A stretch of DNA of 15,158 nt, taken from positions 1 to 15,158 of the forward strand of contig JANPEZ010000086.1 in the NCBI GenBank assembly GCA_031423155.1, given 5' to 3'. Made by a program: the position numbers and the translations under genes. Shown one piece after another: positions 8,661-15,158 of the stretch. Origin of the DNA: JANPEZ01 sp031423155. GTDB lineage: Bacteria > Actinomycetota > UBA4738 > HRBIN12. Position 1 is the first letter of the stretch. Each line of letters starts with the position of its first letter. Under the pieces are notes generated by a model that was not told where the DNA came from, searched no databases, and saw only the letters and a program-made list of their open reading frames with translations.

Positions 8661-9302
8661 GTGACCGACGAGATCCGCAAGGCCGCAGCCGTGATCGCCG
8701 TCCGCGATGCCGAGGGTGGACCTCAGATCCTGGTCATCGAGCGCTCGAGCGGGAGCCGGTTCCTCCCCGGGTACGTTTCGTTCCCCGGAGGCAAGACCGA
8801 CGACGAGGATCGAGAGCTTGCCGGGCGGTGGTTCTCCGACCCTGAGGAGGCCTCCCGGGCCAGCGCGATCCGCGAGTTGCTCGAGGAGGTTGGCTTGGCT
8901 CTGACCGAAGGCGGATTGCACGCCGCGGCCCACGAGGACTTCGCGGCGATCGATGCGGCGCCGCCGCCTGCAGACCGGCTGCGGCAGATCGCACATTGGG
9001 TCGCCCCCGAGGACGTTCCGGTCCGCTTCGACGCTTCGTACTTCGCGGTGGGAGGCTCCGATGACGCCGATCCCACTCCCGACGGAGGCGAGATAGCCGC
9101 GGCCTGGTGGGTCTCGCCGAAGACGCTGCTCGCCGAGTGGCGAGCAGAGAAGGTGAAGCTCTACTGGCCGACGTACCTCACGATGCTCGCGCTTGCCGAT
9201 TGCTCGAGCGCCGACGAGCTGCTGGCGCTCGACATCGACACCCGTGAGCCCGACGACGACGAGTTGGAGAACCTGTTCCGCTCGGTGTTCTACCAAGACT
9301 GA
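8661..9302 (+). CDS. NUDIX hydrolase, CoA-pyrophosphatase-like
   Basis: A 213-residue NUDIX hydrolase, which cleaves nucleoside-diphosphate-linked compounds to nucleotide plus phosphorylated X. The catalytic helix is visible as AIRELLEEVGL, with Arg71-Glu72 and Glu75-Glu76 as metal-binding residues, after FPGGK at 41-45. An insertion (DRELAGRWFSDPEEAS) between the two halves of the box is as in NUDT19/NUDT7-like enzymes. The preceding segment fits the CoA-pyrophosphatase signature R-S-x3-R-x3-G-x3-FPGG exactly (Arg28, Ser29, Arg33, Gly37, FPGG 41-44), so CoA or acyl-CoA is the best substrate guess. The start is GTG 8661 with GGGAG about ten bases upstream. Its TGA overlaps the ATG of the MBL-fold gene by one base, so the two are probably translationally coupled. 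Confidence 0.88.
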   Translation: MTDEIRKAAAVIAVRDAEGGPQILVIERSSGSRFLPGYVSFPGGKTDDEDRELAGRWFSDPEEASRASAIRELLEEVGLALTEGGLHAAAHEDFAAIDAAPPPADRLRQIAHWVAPEDVPVRFDASYFAVGGSDDADPTPDGGEIAAAWWVSPKTLLAEWRAEKVKLYWPTYLTMLALADCSSADELLALDIDTREPDDDELENLFRSVFYQD

Positions 9303-10180
9303 TGCTGCCGATCGTCCGGGTTCTCGCGCCCAACCCCGACGTATACACGTTGGAGGGAACGAACACGTGGGTGATCGGTGCGGGCCCGACCATCGTGATC
9401 GACCCGGGCCCCGACATGCCCGAACATCTTCAGGAGGTGCGGCGCGCGGCCGGTGAAGTGGCCGCCGTTCTCGTGACGCACGACCATCCCGATCACGCGC
9501 CGGGAGCGGTGGCGTTCGCATCCTCCGTCGGAGCGCCGCTGCACGCGTTCAGACTGGACGGGGCCGAACACCTTCGCGACCTTCAGGTGATCCGCGCGGG
9601 CCAGGCCGAGGTGACGGCGCTCCACACTCCCGGCCATACATCGGACCATCTCGTCTTCTTCATCCCGGCCGAAGGCGCCCTGTTCACCGGCGACGCTGTG
9701 CTGGGGCGTGGGACCAGCTTCATCGATCCGCCCGAGGGCGATCTGGCGCAGTACCTCAAGTCGCTGAAGCGGATGAAGGAGCTATCGCCCCGGACCATCT
9801 ACCCCGGCCACGGCCCGGTGGTGCTGGATGCGCAAGGCAAGCTCGAGGAGTACCTGCGCCACCGCGAGGAGCGCGAACAGCAGGTGCTTGATGCGATCGG
9901 CGAGGGTCGTTCGACTATCGAGCAGTTGGTCGAGCAGATCTACTCCTCTTATCCGCCGGAGGTCCGACCACTGGCGGCGCGTTCGGTGCTGTCTCATCTG
10001 TTGAAGCTGGAAGCAGAGGGTCGCGTGGAGCGCAAGGGCACCGGAGATGCAGCCAAGTACTCGATCGCCACGCCGCGCGCCTGCACCCGCTGCGGCCGCC
10101 CGCTTCGAGGGCGCGCCACGCTCTGCGGTCCCTGCAGCCTTGCCGTCCTGCAGGAAGGCTCGGGCCCAGCGGGCAGCTAA
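9302..10180 (+). CDS. MBL-fold metallo-hydrolase (LACTB2/RNase-Z-like) with C-terminal zinc ribbon
   Basis: A 292-residue metallo-beta-lactamase-fold hydrolase. Zinc ligands are complete: THDHPDH (His60, His62, Asp64, His65), GHT His112, GDAVLG Asp131 and YPGHG His170. The N-terminal NPDVYTLEGTNTWVI resembles LACTB2 and the actinobacterial Rv3677c-like group; LACTB2 itself is an endoribonuclease. Residues 195-256 form a winged-helix-like segment (STIEQLVEQIY, RSVLSHLLKLEAEGRVERKG), usual for the group. Less usual is the tail: four cysteines CTRC (261, 264) and CGPC (275, 278) make a zinc ribbon in the last 35 residues, which could bind nucleic acid or protein. It starts at ATG 9302 inside the NUDIX stop (TGATG). 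Its TAA overlaps the toxin stop on the other strand. The substrate is unknown. Confidence 0.88.
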   Translation: MLPIVRVLAPNPDVYTLEGTNTWVIGAGPTIVIDPGPDMPEHLQEVRRAAGEVAAVLVTHDHPDHAPGAVAFASSVGAPLHAFRLDGAEHLRDLQVIRAGQAEVTALHTPGHTSDHLVFFIPAEGALFTGDAVLGRGTSFIDPPEGDLAQYLKSLKRMKELSPRTIYPGHGPVVLDAQGKLEEYLRHREEREQQVLDAIGEGRSTIEQLVEQIYSSYPPEVRPLAARSVLSHLLKLEAEGRVERKGTGDAAKYSIATPRACTRCGRPLRGRATLCGPCSLAVLQEGSGPAGS

Positions 10181-10467
10181 GGGGCGCCGAAGATGTCGTG
10201 CGTTCCGCATCTGCGCCAGACGATGTGAGGTTCTCCGGGCCTGATCTGCTTCCCATACTCGAACGTCGCTCGGCCGTCCTCGCCCCAAGCCATCTCGAAG
10301 ACCCCACCCGCTCCTCTCACACCTTTGACCCGCAGACCCTTGCGGAACGAGCCCCGCGAGAGGTCCTCGATGAAACGCGCGACCGCGACCTGGAGCGCCG
10401 CTCTCTGAGAGGGGCTCAGGCGAACAAGGTCGCGCTGAAACCTGGCGGACATGAAGTAGGTCGGCAC
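10177..10467 (-). CDS. Putative type II toxin, RelE/ParE-like
   Basis: A 96-residue small basic protein with the size, order and fold cues of a RelE/ParE-superfamily toxin. The N-terminal helical part reads SARFQRDLVRLSPSQRAAL. A beta-rich C-terminal part follows: FRKGLRVKGVRGA, GVFEMAWGEDGRATFEYG and HIVWRRCGTHDIF. The closing GTHDIF recalls the C-terminal motif of mRNA-cleaving members such as YoeB/YafQ, but I cannot assign catalytic residues securely. It starts with GTG three bases after the stop of the AbrB-type antitoxin gene; the antitoxin-first order is the usual arrangement. Only a weak ribosome binding site is visible, which favours translational coupling. Its stop overlaps the end of the convergent MBL-fold gene. 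Whether the target is mRNA (RelE) or gyrase (ParE) is open. Confidence 0.78.
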   Translation of the reverse strand: MPTYFMSARFQRDLVRLSPSQRAALQVAVARFIEDLSRGSFRKGLRVKGVRGAGGVFEMAWGEDGRATFEYGKQIRPGEPHIVWRRCGTHDIFGAP

Positions 10468-10470
10468 TCG

Positions 10471-10743
10471 TTACTCGTCCAGTGCCTTCAGGAACTCCTC
10501 ACTCGAGTCGTATGTAGTTCCGCGACCTTCTCGGATGTCGCGCGAGGCTTCCCGCTCTCCCTCCTGCCAAGCCTTCTCCCAGAACCAGGCTTGGGTGGAG
10601 TCGATGATCTTCTGCGGTCGCAGCAGGATGCCCTCGGGCGTCAGTTCGAACCCGATGGGGTCACCCTCTTCTATGTGAGCGGCTTCCCTGATGTCTCGGG
10701 GGAGAGTGATCTGCCCCTTGGCCCTCACGCGTGAAGTCGACAT
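10471..10743 (-). CDS. Putative type II antitoxin, AbrB/MazE/SpoVT domain
   Basis: A 90-residue antitoxin-like protein. Residues 1-45 are a swapped-hairpin AbrB DNA-binding domain: STSRVRAKGQITLPRDIREAA, then EEGDPIGFELTPEGILLRP. The C-terminal half (WFWEKAWQEGEREASRDIREG, SSEEFLKALDE) is charged and helical, as expected for a toxin-wrapping tail. The frame runs open to 10887 upstream, but ATG 10743 is chosen because GGGAGGAG lies five bases upstream and the domain begins there. Pairing an AbrB antitoxin with a RelE/ParE-like toxin rather than MazF is a known but less common combination. The promoter just upstream contains a perfect palindrome at its -10 region, pointing to autorepression by the antitoxin or the complex. 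Confidence 0.85.
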   Translation of the reverse strand: MSTSRVRAKGQITLPRDIREAAHIEEGDPIGFELTPEGILLRPQKIIDSTQAWFWEKAWQEGEREASRDIREGRGTTYDSSEEFLKALDE

Positions 10744-10748
10744 GTGTT

Positions 10749-10756
10749 CTCCTCCC
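10749..10756 (-). promoter_or_regulatory. Strong Shine-Dalgarno of the antitoxin gene
   Basis: On the minus strand GGGAGGAG lies five bases before ATG 10743. It fixes the antitoxin start and contrasts with the weak site of the following toxin gene, which is consistent with the antitoxin being made in excess. Confidence 0.7.
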
Positions 10757-10777
10757 GAGTCGGAGAGTCGTACTTTC

Positions 10778-10798
10778 CTACTATCGGACTTATAGTAG
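10778..10798. promoter_or_regulatory. Palindromic operator of the toxin-antitoxin operon
   Basis: A perfect inverted repeat with 7-base arms CTACTAT and ATAGTAG separated by the 7 bases CGGACTT. It lies in an AT-rich patch in otherwise GC-rich DNA, between the antitoxin start and its -35 box. One arm contains the predicted -10 hexamer. The centre-to-centre distance of the arms is 14 bases. Binding by the AbrB-domain antitoxin here would block transcription; that is inference. Confidence 0.65.
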
Positions 10799-10821
10799 CT
10801 TCGGACAAGCAGTGGGGTCAA
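10792..10821 (-). promoter_or_regulatory. Promoter of the toxin-antitoxin operon
   Basis: On the minus strand TTGACC (10821-10816, five of six -35 bases) lies 18 bases from TACTAT (10797-10792, four of six -10 bases). The -10 falls within the palindrome at 10778-10798. The -35 overlaps the last codon of the upstream crp-like gene. A transcript starting near 10785 would have a leader of about 40 bases that includes GGGAGGAG. Confidence 0.6.
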
Positions 10822-11387
10822 GAGGCATCCACCGCTTCCAGCCGCGGGCGAACGAGGTAGCGGCCCCGGGCCACCGGGCGGATCCACCGGTTCCGCGCGA
10901 GCTCTCGGTTGACGCTCTCGCGCGAGGCTCCTACGAGCCAGGCCAGCTCCTCCTGACGCAGACCCAGGTCGATGGATATCCCACCGGGCGCCGCGCGGCC
11001 GAATCGGGCCGCCAGGTCCTGCATGCGATCTTCCAGCCGAGCTCCGAGCTCGAGCCAGACCAGGGAGCAGGCGGCCGCGGTCGCTCTGCGTTCGCGATCG
11101 GCCAGCAGGGGCGAGACCTCCTCGCGTCCGGCGAGCCGAAAGGTCGACCTACGCAGGGCGGTCACCGTTACGCTGGAAGCGACGTCCACCGGTCCGCACG
11201 CGAGGTCGCCCGGGCCCAGGACGTCGACGGCGAATATCAGCCCATCGTCGGAAACACACGTAGCGAACAGGGCCCCGGACACCAGCACGTAGGCAGCGGC
11301 GCAGCGCTCGCCCTGGCGCACCAGAACCGCACGCGCCTCAAGCGCCGGGCTGAGGGGGAGTGGTTCTCGGGGCGCGTTCTGCGCCAT
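10818..11387 (-). CDS. Crp/Fnr-family transcriptional regulator with degenerate ligand pocket
   Basis: A 189-residue regulator with the Crp/Fnr layout. An N-terminal cupin-like sensor domain (AVLVRQGERCAAAYVLVSGALFA, VLGPGDLACGP) is joined by a long dimerisation helix (about 97-129) to a C-terminal winged helix. The HTH is clear: RQEELAWLVGASRESVNRELARN (144-166), followed by the wing VARGRYLV. The sensor domain lacks the phosphate-binding-cassette Glu and Arg needed for cAMP (GDLACGP in place of GDxFGE, no RxA), and has no N-terminal Fnr cysteine set, so its ligand is unknown or absent. It starts at ATG 11387, with AAGGAG five bases upstream; GTG 11393 is too close to that site. It diverges from a stand-alone cyclic-nucleotide-binding-domain gene. 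The toxin-antitoxin promoter begins at its 3' end. Confidence 0.85.
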   Translation of the reverse strand: MAQNAPREPLPLSPALEARAVLVRQGERCAAAYVLVSGALFATCVSDDGLIFAVDVLGPGDLACGPVDVASSVTVTALRRSTFRLAGREEVSPLLADRERRATAAACSLVWLELGARLEDRMQDLAARFGRAAPGGISIDLGLRQEELAWLVGASRESVNRELARNRWIRPVARGRYLVRPRLEAVDAS

Positions 11388-11392
11388 CGCCA

Positions 11393-11398
11393 CTCCTT
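11393..11398 (-). promoter_or_regulatory. Ribosome binding site deciding the crp-like start
   Basis: On the minus strand AAGGAG lies five bases before ATG 11387. It overlaps the alternative GTG at 11393, which is therefore unlikely to be the start codon. Confidence 0.6.
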
Positions 11399-11443
11399 GG
11401 TCTGTTCGGCGAAACCCTACTCCCAGCCTCCGACACGCCGTCC

Positions 11444-11473
11444 TTCACGCCGGCCCGCCGCACCAAGTAGGCT
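11444..11473 (+). promoter_or_regulatory. Candidate promoter for the CNB-domain gene
   Basis: TTCACG (11444-11449) and TAGGCT (11468-11473) are 18 bases apart in the divergent region between the crp-like gene and the CNB-domain gene. The -10 fits TAnnnT but the -35 matches only partly. A transcript would have a leader of about 25 bases containing GAGGAGG. Confidence 0.35.
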
Positions 11474-11505
11474 TGCCAACGGCACCGAACGAGGAGGATT
11501 CTTCG

Positions 11506-11925
11506 ATGGCGAACCGAGAGCTCCAGGCCCTGTCGGCAGTTCCGCTTTTCGACGGCCTCACGACCCGGCACCTCAAGCATGTGAGCGCTTTGGCGGACAC
11601 CGCGGATTACATGAGGGGCGCCGCGCTGGTGAAACAGGGTGATGAGGCCGAGAGCTTCTTCGTGATCCTCGAGGGTGAGCTGAAGGTCACGACCGGTCCC
11701 AGGACGATCGCCAAACTCCTGCCCGGAGATCACTTCGGCGAGATCTCTCTCCTGGACGGGGGTAAGCGCACGGCTTCGGTGATCGCCGAAACCCCCGTAA
11801 CGGTCCTGAAGATCGACCGCGATCGTTTCACGAAGCTTCTGACCAAGGAGCCCTTGATGACCAAGGCACTTCTGAAGTCGATGGCCCGCATGATCCGCCG
11901 CACCGACCGCTCGCTCGCCGGCTGA
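11506..11925 (+). CDS. Stand-alone cyclic-nucleotide-binding (CNB) domain protein
   Basis: A 139-residue protein that is essentially one CNB domain. It starts with the N-terminal helices (LSAVPLFDGLTTRHLKHVSALAD). The beta-roll follows (ALVKQGDEAESFFVILEGELKV). The phosphate-binding cassette FGEISLLDGGKRTASV carries the two key residues Glu79 and Arg88, so cAMP- or cGMP-like binding is plausible. A closing helix with basic residues (KALLKSMARMIRRTDRS) follows, but there is no HTH or other output domain. The start at ATG 11506 has GAGGAGG (11491-11497) eight bases upstream; an in-frame ATG at 11473 lacks such a site. It is divergent from the crp-like gene, and six bases separate it from the small downstream gene, suggesting an operon. 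How it signals is unknown; it might pair with another protein. Confidence 0.85.
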   Translation: MANRELQALSAVPLFDGLTTRHLKHVSALADTADYMRGAALVKQGDEAESFFVILEGELKVTTGPRTIAKLLPGDHFGEISLLDGGKRTASVIAETPVTVLKIDRDRFTKLLTKEPLMTKALLKSMARMIRRTDRSLAG

Positions 11926-11931
11926 CCCGGG

Positions 11932-12297
11932 ATGCTCGTCGAGTTCTACGCCCCCGGGGACCCCGAGAAGGTCCTGGCCACGGCAACCTGGAACGGCACA
12001 TCCGTCGAGATCTCCTCGCCCGAGGACGCCACGTCCGCGAAACTAAGAGGTGTATTCCGCTCGACACCGGTCGTGACCGACGACGGCGCTTACCGGGCTC
12101 AGGGCACCAGCGGGGACGTGTTGATCTCTCCGGGAACCTTGGAATGGTTCAGAGCCGTGGCACAGGTGAGAGCGCCCGCCGAGACCGGTCTTTCGGGAAG
12201 GCTCGTACCCGGAGTCACCGAGGGTGGATACGACCCGGCCGCCGGCTACCGGACGTTCGAGGAATCCGTCGCCCGCCTGAAATCCGACACCGGCTAA
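11932..12297 (+). CDS. Small uncharacterised protein
   Basis: A 121-residue soluble protein that I do not recognise with a named function. It begins with a beta-strand pair (MLVEFYAPGDPEKVLATATWNG). It then has FRSTPVVTDDGAYRAQGTSGDVLI, SPGTLEWFRAVAQVRAPAETGL, and ends GGYDPAAGYRTFEESVARL. There is no signal peptide, membrane segment or cysteine. Base composition and codon use match its neighbours, and the tight spacing (six bases after the CNB-domain stop) supports it as a real, cotranscribed gene. It has no strong ribosome binding site, so translational coupling is likely. Its TAA overlaps the helicase stop on the other strand. I have an impression of similar short proteins in other actinobacteria, but cannot confirm it here. 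Confidence 0.72.
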   Translation: MLVEFYAPGDPEKVLATATWNGTSVEISSPEDATSAKLRGVFRSTPVVTDDGAYRAQGTSGDVLISPGTLEWFRAVAQVRAPAETGLSGRLVPGVTEGGYDPAAGYRTFEESVARLKSDTG

Positions 12298-15158
12298 GTC
12301 TTGTGGCCACTTGCCGAGAGCCAGTTCTTGCCGGCATCGCAGAACGGACGGAAGTCGCAGTAGCGGCAGTGCTTTCCCGGCGTCGGATCGTACTCGCCTG
12401 CTCCGATCGCACGCAGCGCGCTCGATACCTTCTCGCGGACCTCTGCCGGGTCGGACATCGGATGCGAGACCTCGCCGTCCTCGCTCGCCAGGTACAGATA
12501 GGTGAGCGTCAGGTCGGCCGGGTCTTTGTGCCAGATCTCGACCGCCGCGAGTCCGTAGAGATCGAGCTGCAACCCGGCGAGGGGATCGTCCGCAGAGGGT
12601 TTGCGGCCGGTCTTCCAGTCGACCACCTCCCACGGCCCGTCGGGTTCGCCGTAGATCGCATCGATCCGCCCACCGATGATGAAACCCTCCAGGGAGAGCA
12701 GGAACGGGCGCTCGGCGAACAGTGGGATGCGCTCGGCGAACCGGCTCGAAAGGAACGACTGTCGCAGGCGCTCGACCTTGCCCGGCTGGCCTGAGAGTTC
12801 CTCGCTGGTCAGGTCGGGGGACTCTTCGAGTTCGATCAACGTCGCCTGCCCGCTGGCCCGTTTCTCGATCCAGCGGTGGACCTCTGTGCCGATGCGCGCG
12901 GCGGGGCCGCTGAAGCGAGGCAGAGGACGAACGCTGGTCCAGTAGAAACGCTTGGGACAGCGGGCGTAGTCGATCACGCCGCCGACGCTGACGGTGGCCG
13001 GTGCCGTGATGTCCACCACTTGGCTCTCGGCTCCGGCACGGTCGCGCAGGTGTGTTGCCAGGGAACGCCTCTCGGAGGCAGCGGCCTCGAACGCGCGCCG
13101 CTCGTCATCGTTCAGGGCGTCCGCGAGCCCGGCCTGAACCACACCGAGGGTCGAAGCGGCGATCGCACCCGCGCGCCAGCCCTGCGCGAACAGCTCGTCG
13201 CTCTCGGGGCGCAGAGCGGGCCCGGGCCACTCTCGAACCAGGCTCTGGCGGATCGCGATCAAGGGGTTCTCGTCCTCATCGGGCTCGGGACCGCGGTCGA
13301 CCTCGGCCGAGCCGGTCTCTTCGCCCCATGTCGCTAGCTCTTCGAAGAACTCGCTCGGACCCTTCGCCTTGAAGTTATCGCCGTACCAGAAGGCGCTGGA
13401 GACGAACAGGTCGCGCCTCGCCCGCGTGAGCGCGACGTAGGCGGTGCGGCGCTCCTCGATGATCTCCTGAGCCTTGAGTTCATCCTTGAAATGGGAGAGA
13501 ACGCCGTCGAACGCGGGCAGTATCGACGAGTCGCCGCGCAGGTCGAAGTCCAGGGACTTGCCGCGCTCCGCCGGGTTCTGCTGGATGCGAGGGTTCGGCA
13601 GCAAACCCTTGGCCATGCCGGGGACGAAGACGTGATCGAACTCCAGGCCCTTCGCGACGTGGATCGTCATGACCTTGACCGAGTCCTCATCGGAAGGCTG
13701 CACCGGCGACCAATCGTCCTTGTCCAGACCCATGACCGTGTCGACGTAAGACAGGAAGCTGCGCAAGGTCAGCTCGCCCTGCACGGGTTCGAAGGAGTGA
13801 ACGGCGTCCAGGAAGGCGGATAGATTTCGTTTGGTCGCGGAGGCCGCCGCCTGATCCGGATCGGCGTCCAGTTCGGTCAGGATGCCGATGCGCCGGATGA
13901 TCTCTGAGCAGAACTCGCCGACGGGTCGGCGCGCCTGGATACGCAACGCGCGCAGTTCATCGCGACACTCGACCAGCCGCGCGCGACCCTCTTCGGACAG
14001 ACCCTCGACCTCGTCGAGCCGCTCCAGGGCCTCGGCGAATAGATAAGGAGTGGCCTCTCCTTCCTCCTCGTCTTCGCTGCGCAGGCGGATCGACTCCTTC
14101 TTCGCCAGTGCCGCGACCAGAGCCAGGTCTTTGAAACCGACGCGGTAGCGCGGACCCAACAGGATGCGCGCCAGCTCGACCGAGGCAAGGGGATCCATGA
14201 CGGCGCGGGCGTACGCCAGAACCTCGACCACGGCCGGAAGCTTGAGAAGCCCTGCGAGCCCGAGGATCTCGACCGGCACCCCTTCGTCGCCGAAGGCCGT
14301 CTGCAACAGGAAGAAGAGCCGGCTGGTCCGGCACAGCACCGCGATCTCGGACCACTTCGCACCCTCTTCGTGCAAGCGAACCGCCTCTGAGGCGATCCAC
14401 CTGGCCTCCAGCATCTCGTCGGGATGTCCGGTGACCTTGACGGTGCCATCGCCGTTCGGCGCGTGAGGCACCAGCTTCTTGTCCGGGTCCGGACGCTGAG
14501 CCGCCGGTAGCGGCGAGATCAACATGTCGGCCGCCGCAAGGATCTGCGCGCCCGAGCGGAAGTTCGTGTACAGCGGCAGCTTCGGAGACTCCGAGCCGTC
14601 GGCGCGCCGGAAGGTCTTCGGAAAATCGAGCAGGTTGTAGAGGGAAGCCCCCCGCCAGGCGTAGATGTTCTGATCGGGGTCGCCGACCGCCGTCACCGGA
14701 TGACCCTCGCCGAACACGGCGTGCATCAGGCGAGCCTGCGCGACGTTCGTGTCCTGGTACTCGTCGAGCAGGACCGCCTCGAAGCGGGCGCGGTACTCCT
14801 GGCTGACCTGCGGATGTTCCTCGACGACCTGCAGCGCCAGGCCGATCTGATCGCCGAAGTCGATCACCCCGAGTTCGCGCTTCAGTCCTTCGAATACGGC
14901 TCCGGCCTTGGCGAGTTCGATGCGATCCATCGCGGCCTTGTACGCGCGATCCGAGCGGAACGAGGACAGAGCCTCCAGCCGAGCCACGTTGTGCTCGACG
15001 ATCTGCGCGGGCGTAACCAGGTGGTTCTGCGCCTGGTCGTACAGCTCCAAGATGTTAGAGACGACCGAGGGCTGCCACTCGACCTTCAGATGCTCGAAAG
15101 TCATGATGTCGAGCACCCTGGAACACAGCTCGACGCGCTGAGCCGTCGTGAGGACCCG
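12294..15158 (-). CDS. UvrD-type ATP-dependent helicase with C-terminal iron-sulfur PD-(D/E)XK nuclease (AdnA/AdnB/AddA-like), 5' end outside window
   Basis: The C-terminal 954 residues or more of a superfamily 1A helicase-nuclease for double-strand break processing. The frame is open to the right edge with no stop, so Walker A and motif Ia lie outside. Counting from GTG 15116, motif II is DEYQDTN (118-124), motif III GDPDQNIYAWRGA (145-157) and motif IV LYTNFRSG (182-189). Further on are motif V TIHVAKGLEFDHVFVPG and motif VI YVALTRARRDLF. The C-terminal nuclease shows GGRIDAI, VVDWKTG (the D-x-K core) and QLDLYGLA. Four cysteines, one in YARCPKRFYW and three in CRYCDFRPFC, form the iron-sulfur staple known from AddB and Cas4. 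The length fits AdnA/AdnB (about 1050-1100 residues) with roughly 100-150 missing. A partner subunit, if any, would be outside the window. GTG 15116 is not the true start. Confidence 0.92.
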   Translation of the reverse strand, partial: RVLTTAQRVELCSRVLDIMTFEHLKVEWQPSVVSNILELYDQAQNHLVTPAQIVEHNVARLEALSSFRSDRAYKAAMDRIELAKAGAVFEGLKRELGVIDFGDQIGLALQVVEEHPQVSQEYRARFEAVLLDEYQDTNVAQARLMHAVFGEGHPVTAVGDPDQNIYAWRGASLYNLLDFPKTFRRADGSESPKLPLYTNFRSGAQILAAADMLISPLPAAQRPDPDKKLVPHAPNGDGTVKVTGHPDEMLEARWIASEAVRLHEEGAKWSEIAVLCRTSRLFFLLQTAFGDEGVPVEILGLAGLLKLPAVVEVLAYARAVMDPLASVELARILLGPRYRVGFKDLALVAALAKKESIRLRSEDEEEGEATPYLFAEALERLDEVEGLSEEGRARLVECRDELRALRIQARRPVGEFCSEIIRRIGILTELDADPDQAAASATKRNLSAFLDAVHSFEPVQGELTLRSFLSYVDTVMGLDKDDWSPVQPSDEDSVKVMTIHVAKGLEFDHVFVPGMAKGLLPNPRIQQNPAERGKSLDFDLRGDSSILPAFDGVLSHFKDELKAQEIIEERRTAYVALTRARRDLFVSSAFWYGDNFKAKGPSEFFEELATWGEETGSAEVDRGPEPDEDENPLIAIRQSLVREWPGPALRPESDELFAQGWRAGAIAASTLGVVQAGLADALNDDERRAFEAAASERRSLATHLRDRAGAESQVVDITAPATVSVGGVIDYARCPKRFYWTSVRPLPRFSGPAARIGTEVHRWIEKRASGQATLIELEESPDLTSEELSGQPGKVERLRQSFLSSRFAERIPLFAERPFLLSLEGFIIGGRIDAIYGEPDGPWEVVDWKTGRKPSADDPLAGLQLDLYGLAAVEIWHKDPADLTLTYLYLASEDGEVSHPMSDPAEVREKVSSALRAIGAGEYDPTPGKHCRYCDFRPFCDAGKNWLSASGHKT

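Noticed and set aside
7330..8664. 444-codon plus-strand frame antisense to the methyltransferase and sialidase-like genes
   Set aside because: Composition of a shadow frame. It covers two well-supported genes on the other strand and has no recognisable motif.
10744..10887. 48-codon upstream extension of the antitoxin frame
   Set aside because: It crosses the promoter, the palindrome and the end of the crp-like gene. The AbrB domain and a strong ribosome binding site begin at 10743.
11414..11419. TAGGGT on the minus strand as a -10 box for the crp-like gene
   Set aside because: No acceptable -35 hexamer at 16-19 bases and only a loose -10 match, so too weak to annotate.

Overview
This is a gene-dense, high-GC stretch (about two thirds G+C by eye) of a bacterial chromosome. 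It most resembles an actinobacterium or a related uncultured lineage. The reasons are the high GC, leaderless-type promoters with a TAnnnT box 6-7 bases before the start codon, an AdnA/AdnB-like helicase-nuclease, and a set of families (RidA-like, NUDIX, MBL-fold, Crp-like) that I recall lying near each other around Rv3672c-Rv3678c in Mycobacterium. The species cannot be named from this window. I see no tRNA, rRNA, CRISPR array, IS element or prophage gene, and no non-coding stretch longer than about 120 bases.

Layout. 42-518 (+): a RidA/YjgF-family protein. 515-3720 (-): the selenocysteine pair selA-selB. 3780-4976 (+), divergent from selA: an orphan NuoD-like complex I subunit. 4980-7521 (-): two exported beta-propeller proteins, a signal-peptide propeller and a six-Asp-box sialidase-like protein, each with its own recognisable promoter. 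7555-8619 (-): a MidA/NDUFAF7-family methyltransferase. 8661-10180 (+): a NUDIX hydrolase and an MBL-fold hydrolase with a C-terminal zinc ribbon, overlapping by one base. 10177-10743 (-): an AbrB-type antitoxin / RelE-ParE-type toxin pair with a palindromic operator. 10818-11387 (-) and 11506-12297 (+): a divergent pair made of a Crp/Fnr-like regulator and a stand-alone cyclic-nucleotide-binding domain protein, the latter followed by a small uncharacterised gene. 12294-15158 (-): the C-terminal part of a UvrD-type helicase fused to an iron-sulfur PD-(D/E)XK nuclease, running off the right edge.

How the genes may work together. SelA makes Sec-tRNA and SelB delivers it at recoded UGA codons, so the genome should also carry selC, selD and at least one selenoprotein; none is visible here. 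The NuoD-like protein keeps the quinone-site His and the arginine that NDUFAF7 methylates in mitochondria, but has Trp where the quinone-binding Tyr is expected. An NDUFAF7-like methyltransferase lies 2.6 kb away. All four convergent gene junctions are extremely tight: three share stop-codon bases and one has a 3-base gap. The most interesting items are the substituted orphan NuoD beside its possible methyltransferase, the complementary Crp-like/CNB divergent pair, and the operator of the toxin-antitoxin pair.
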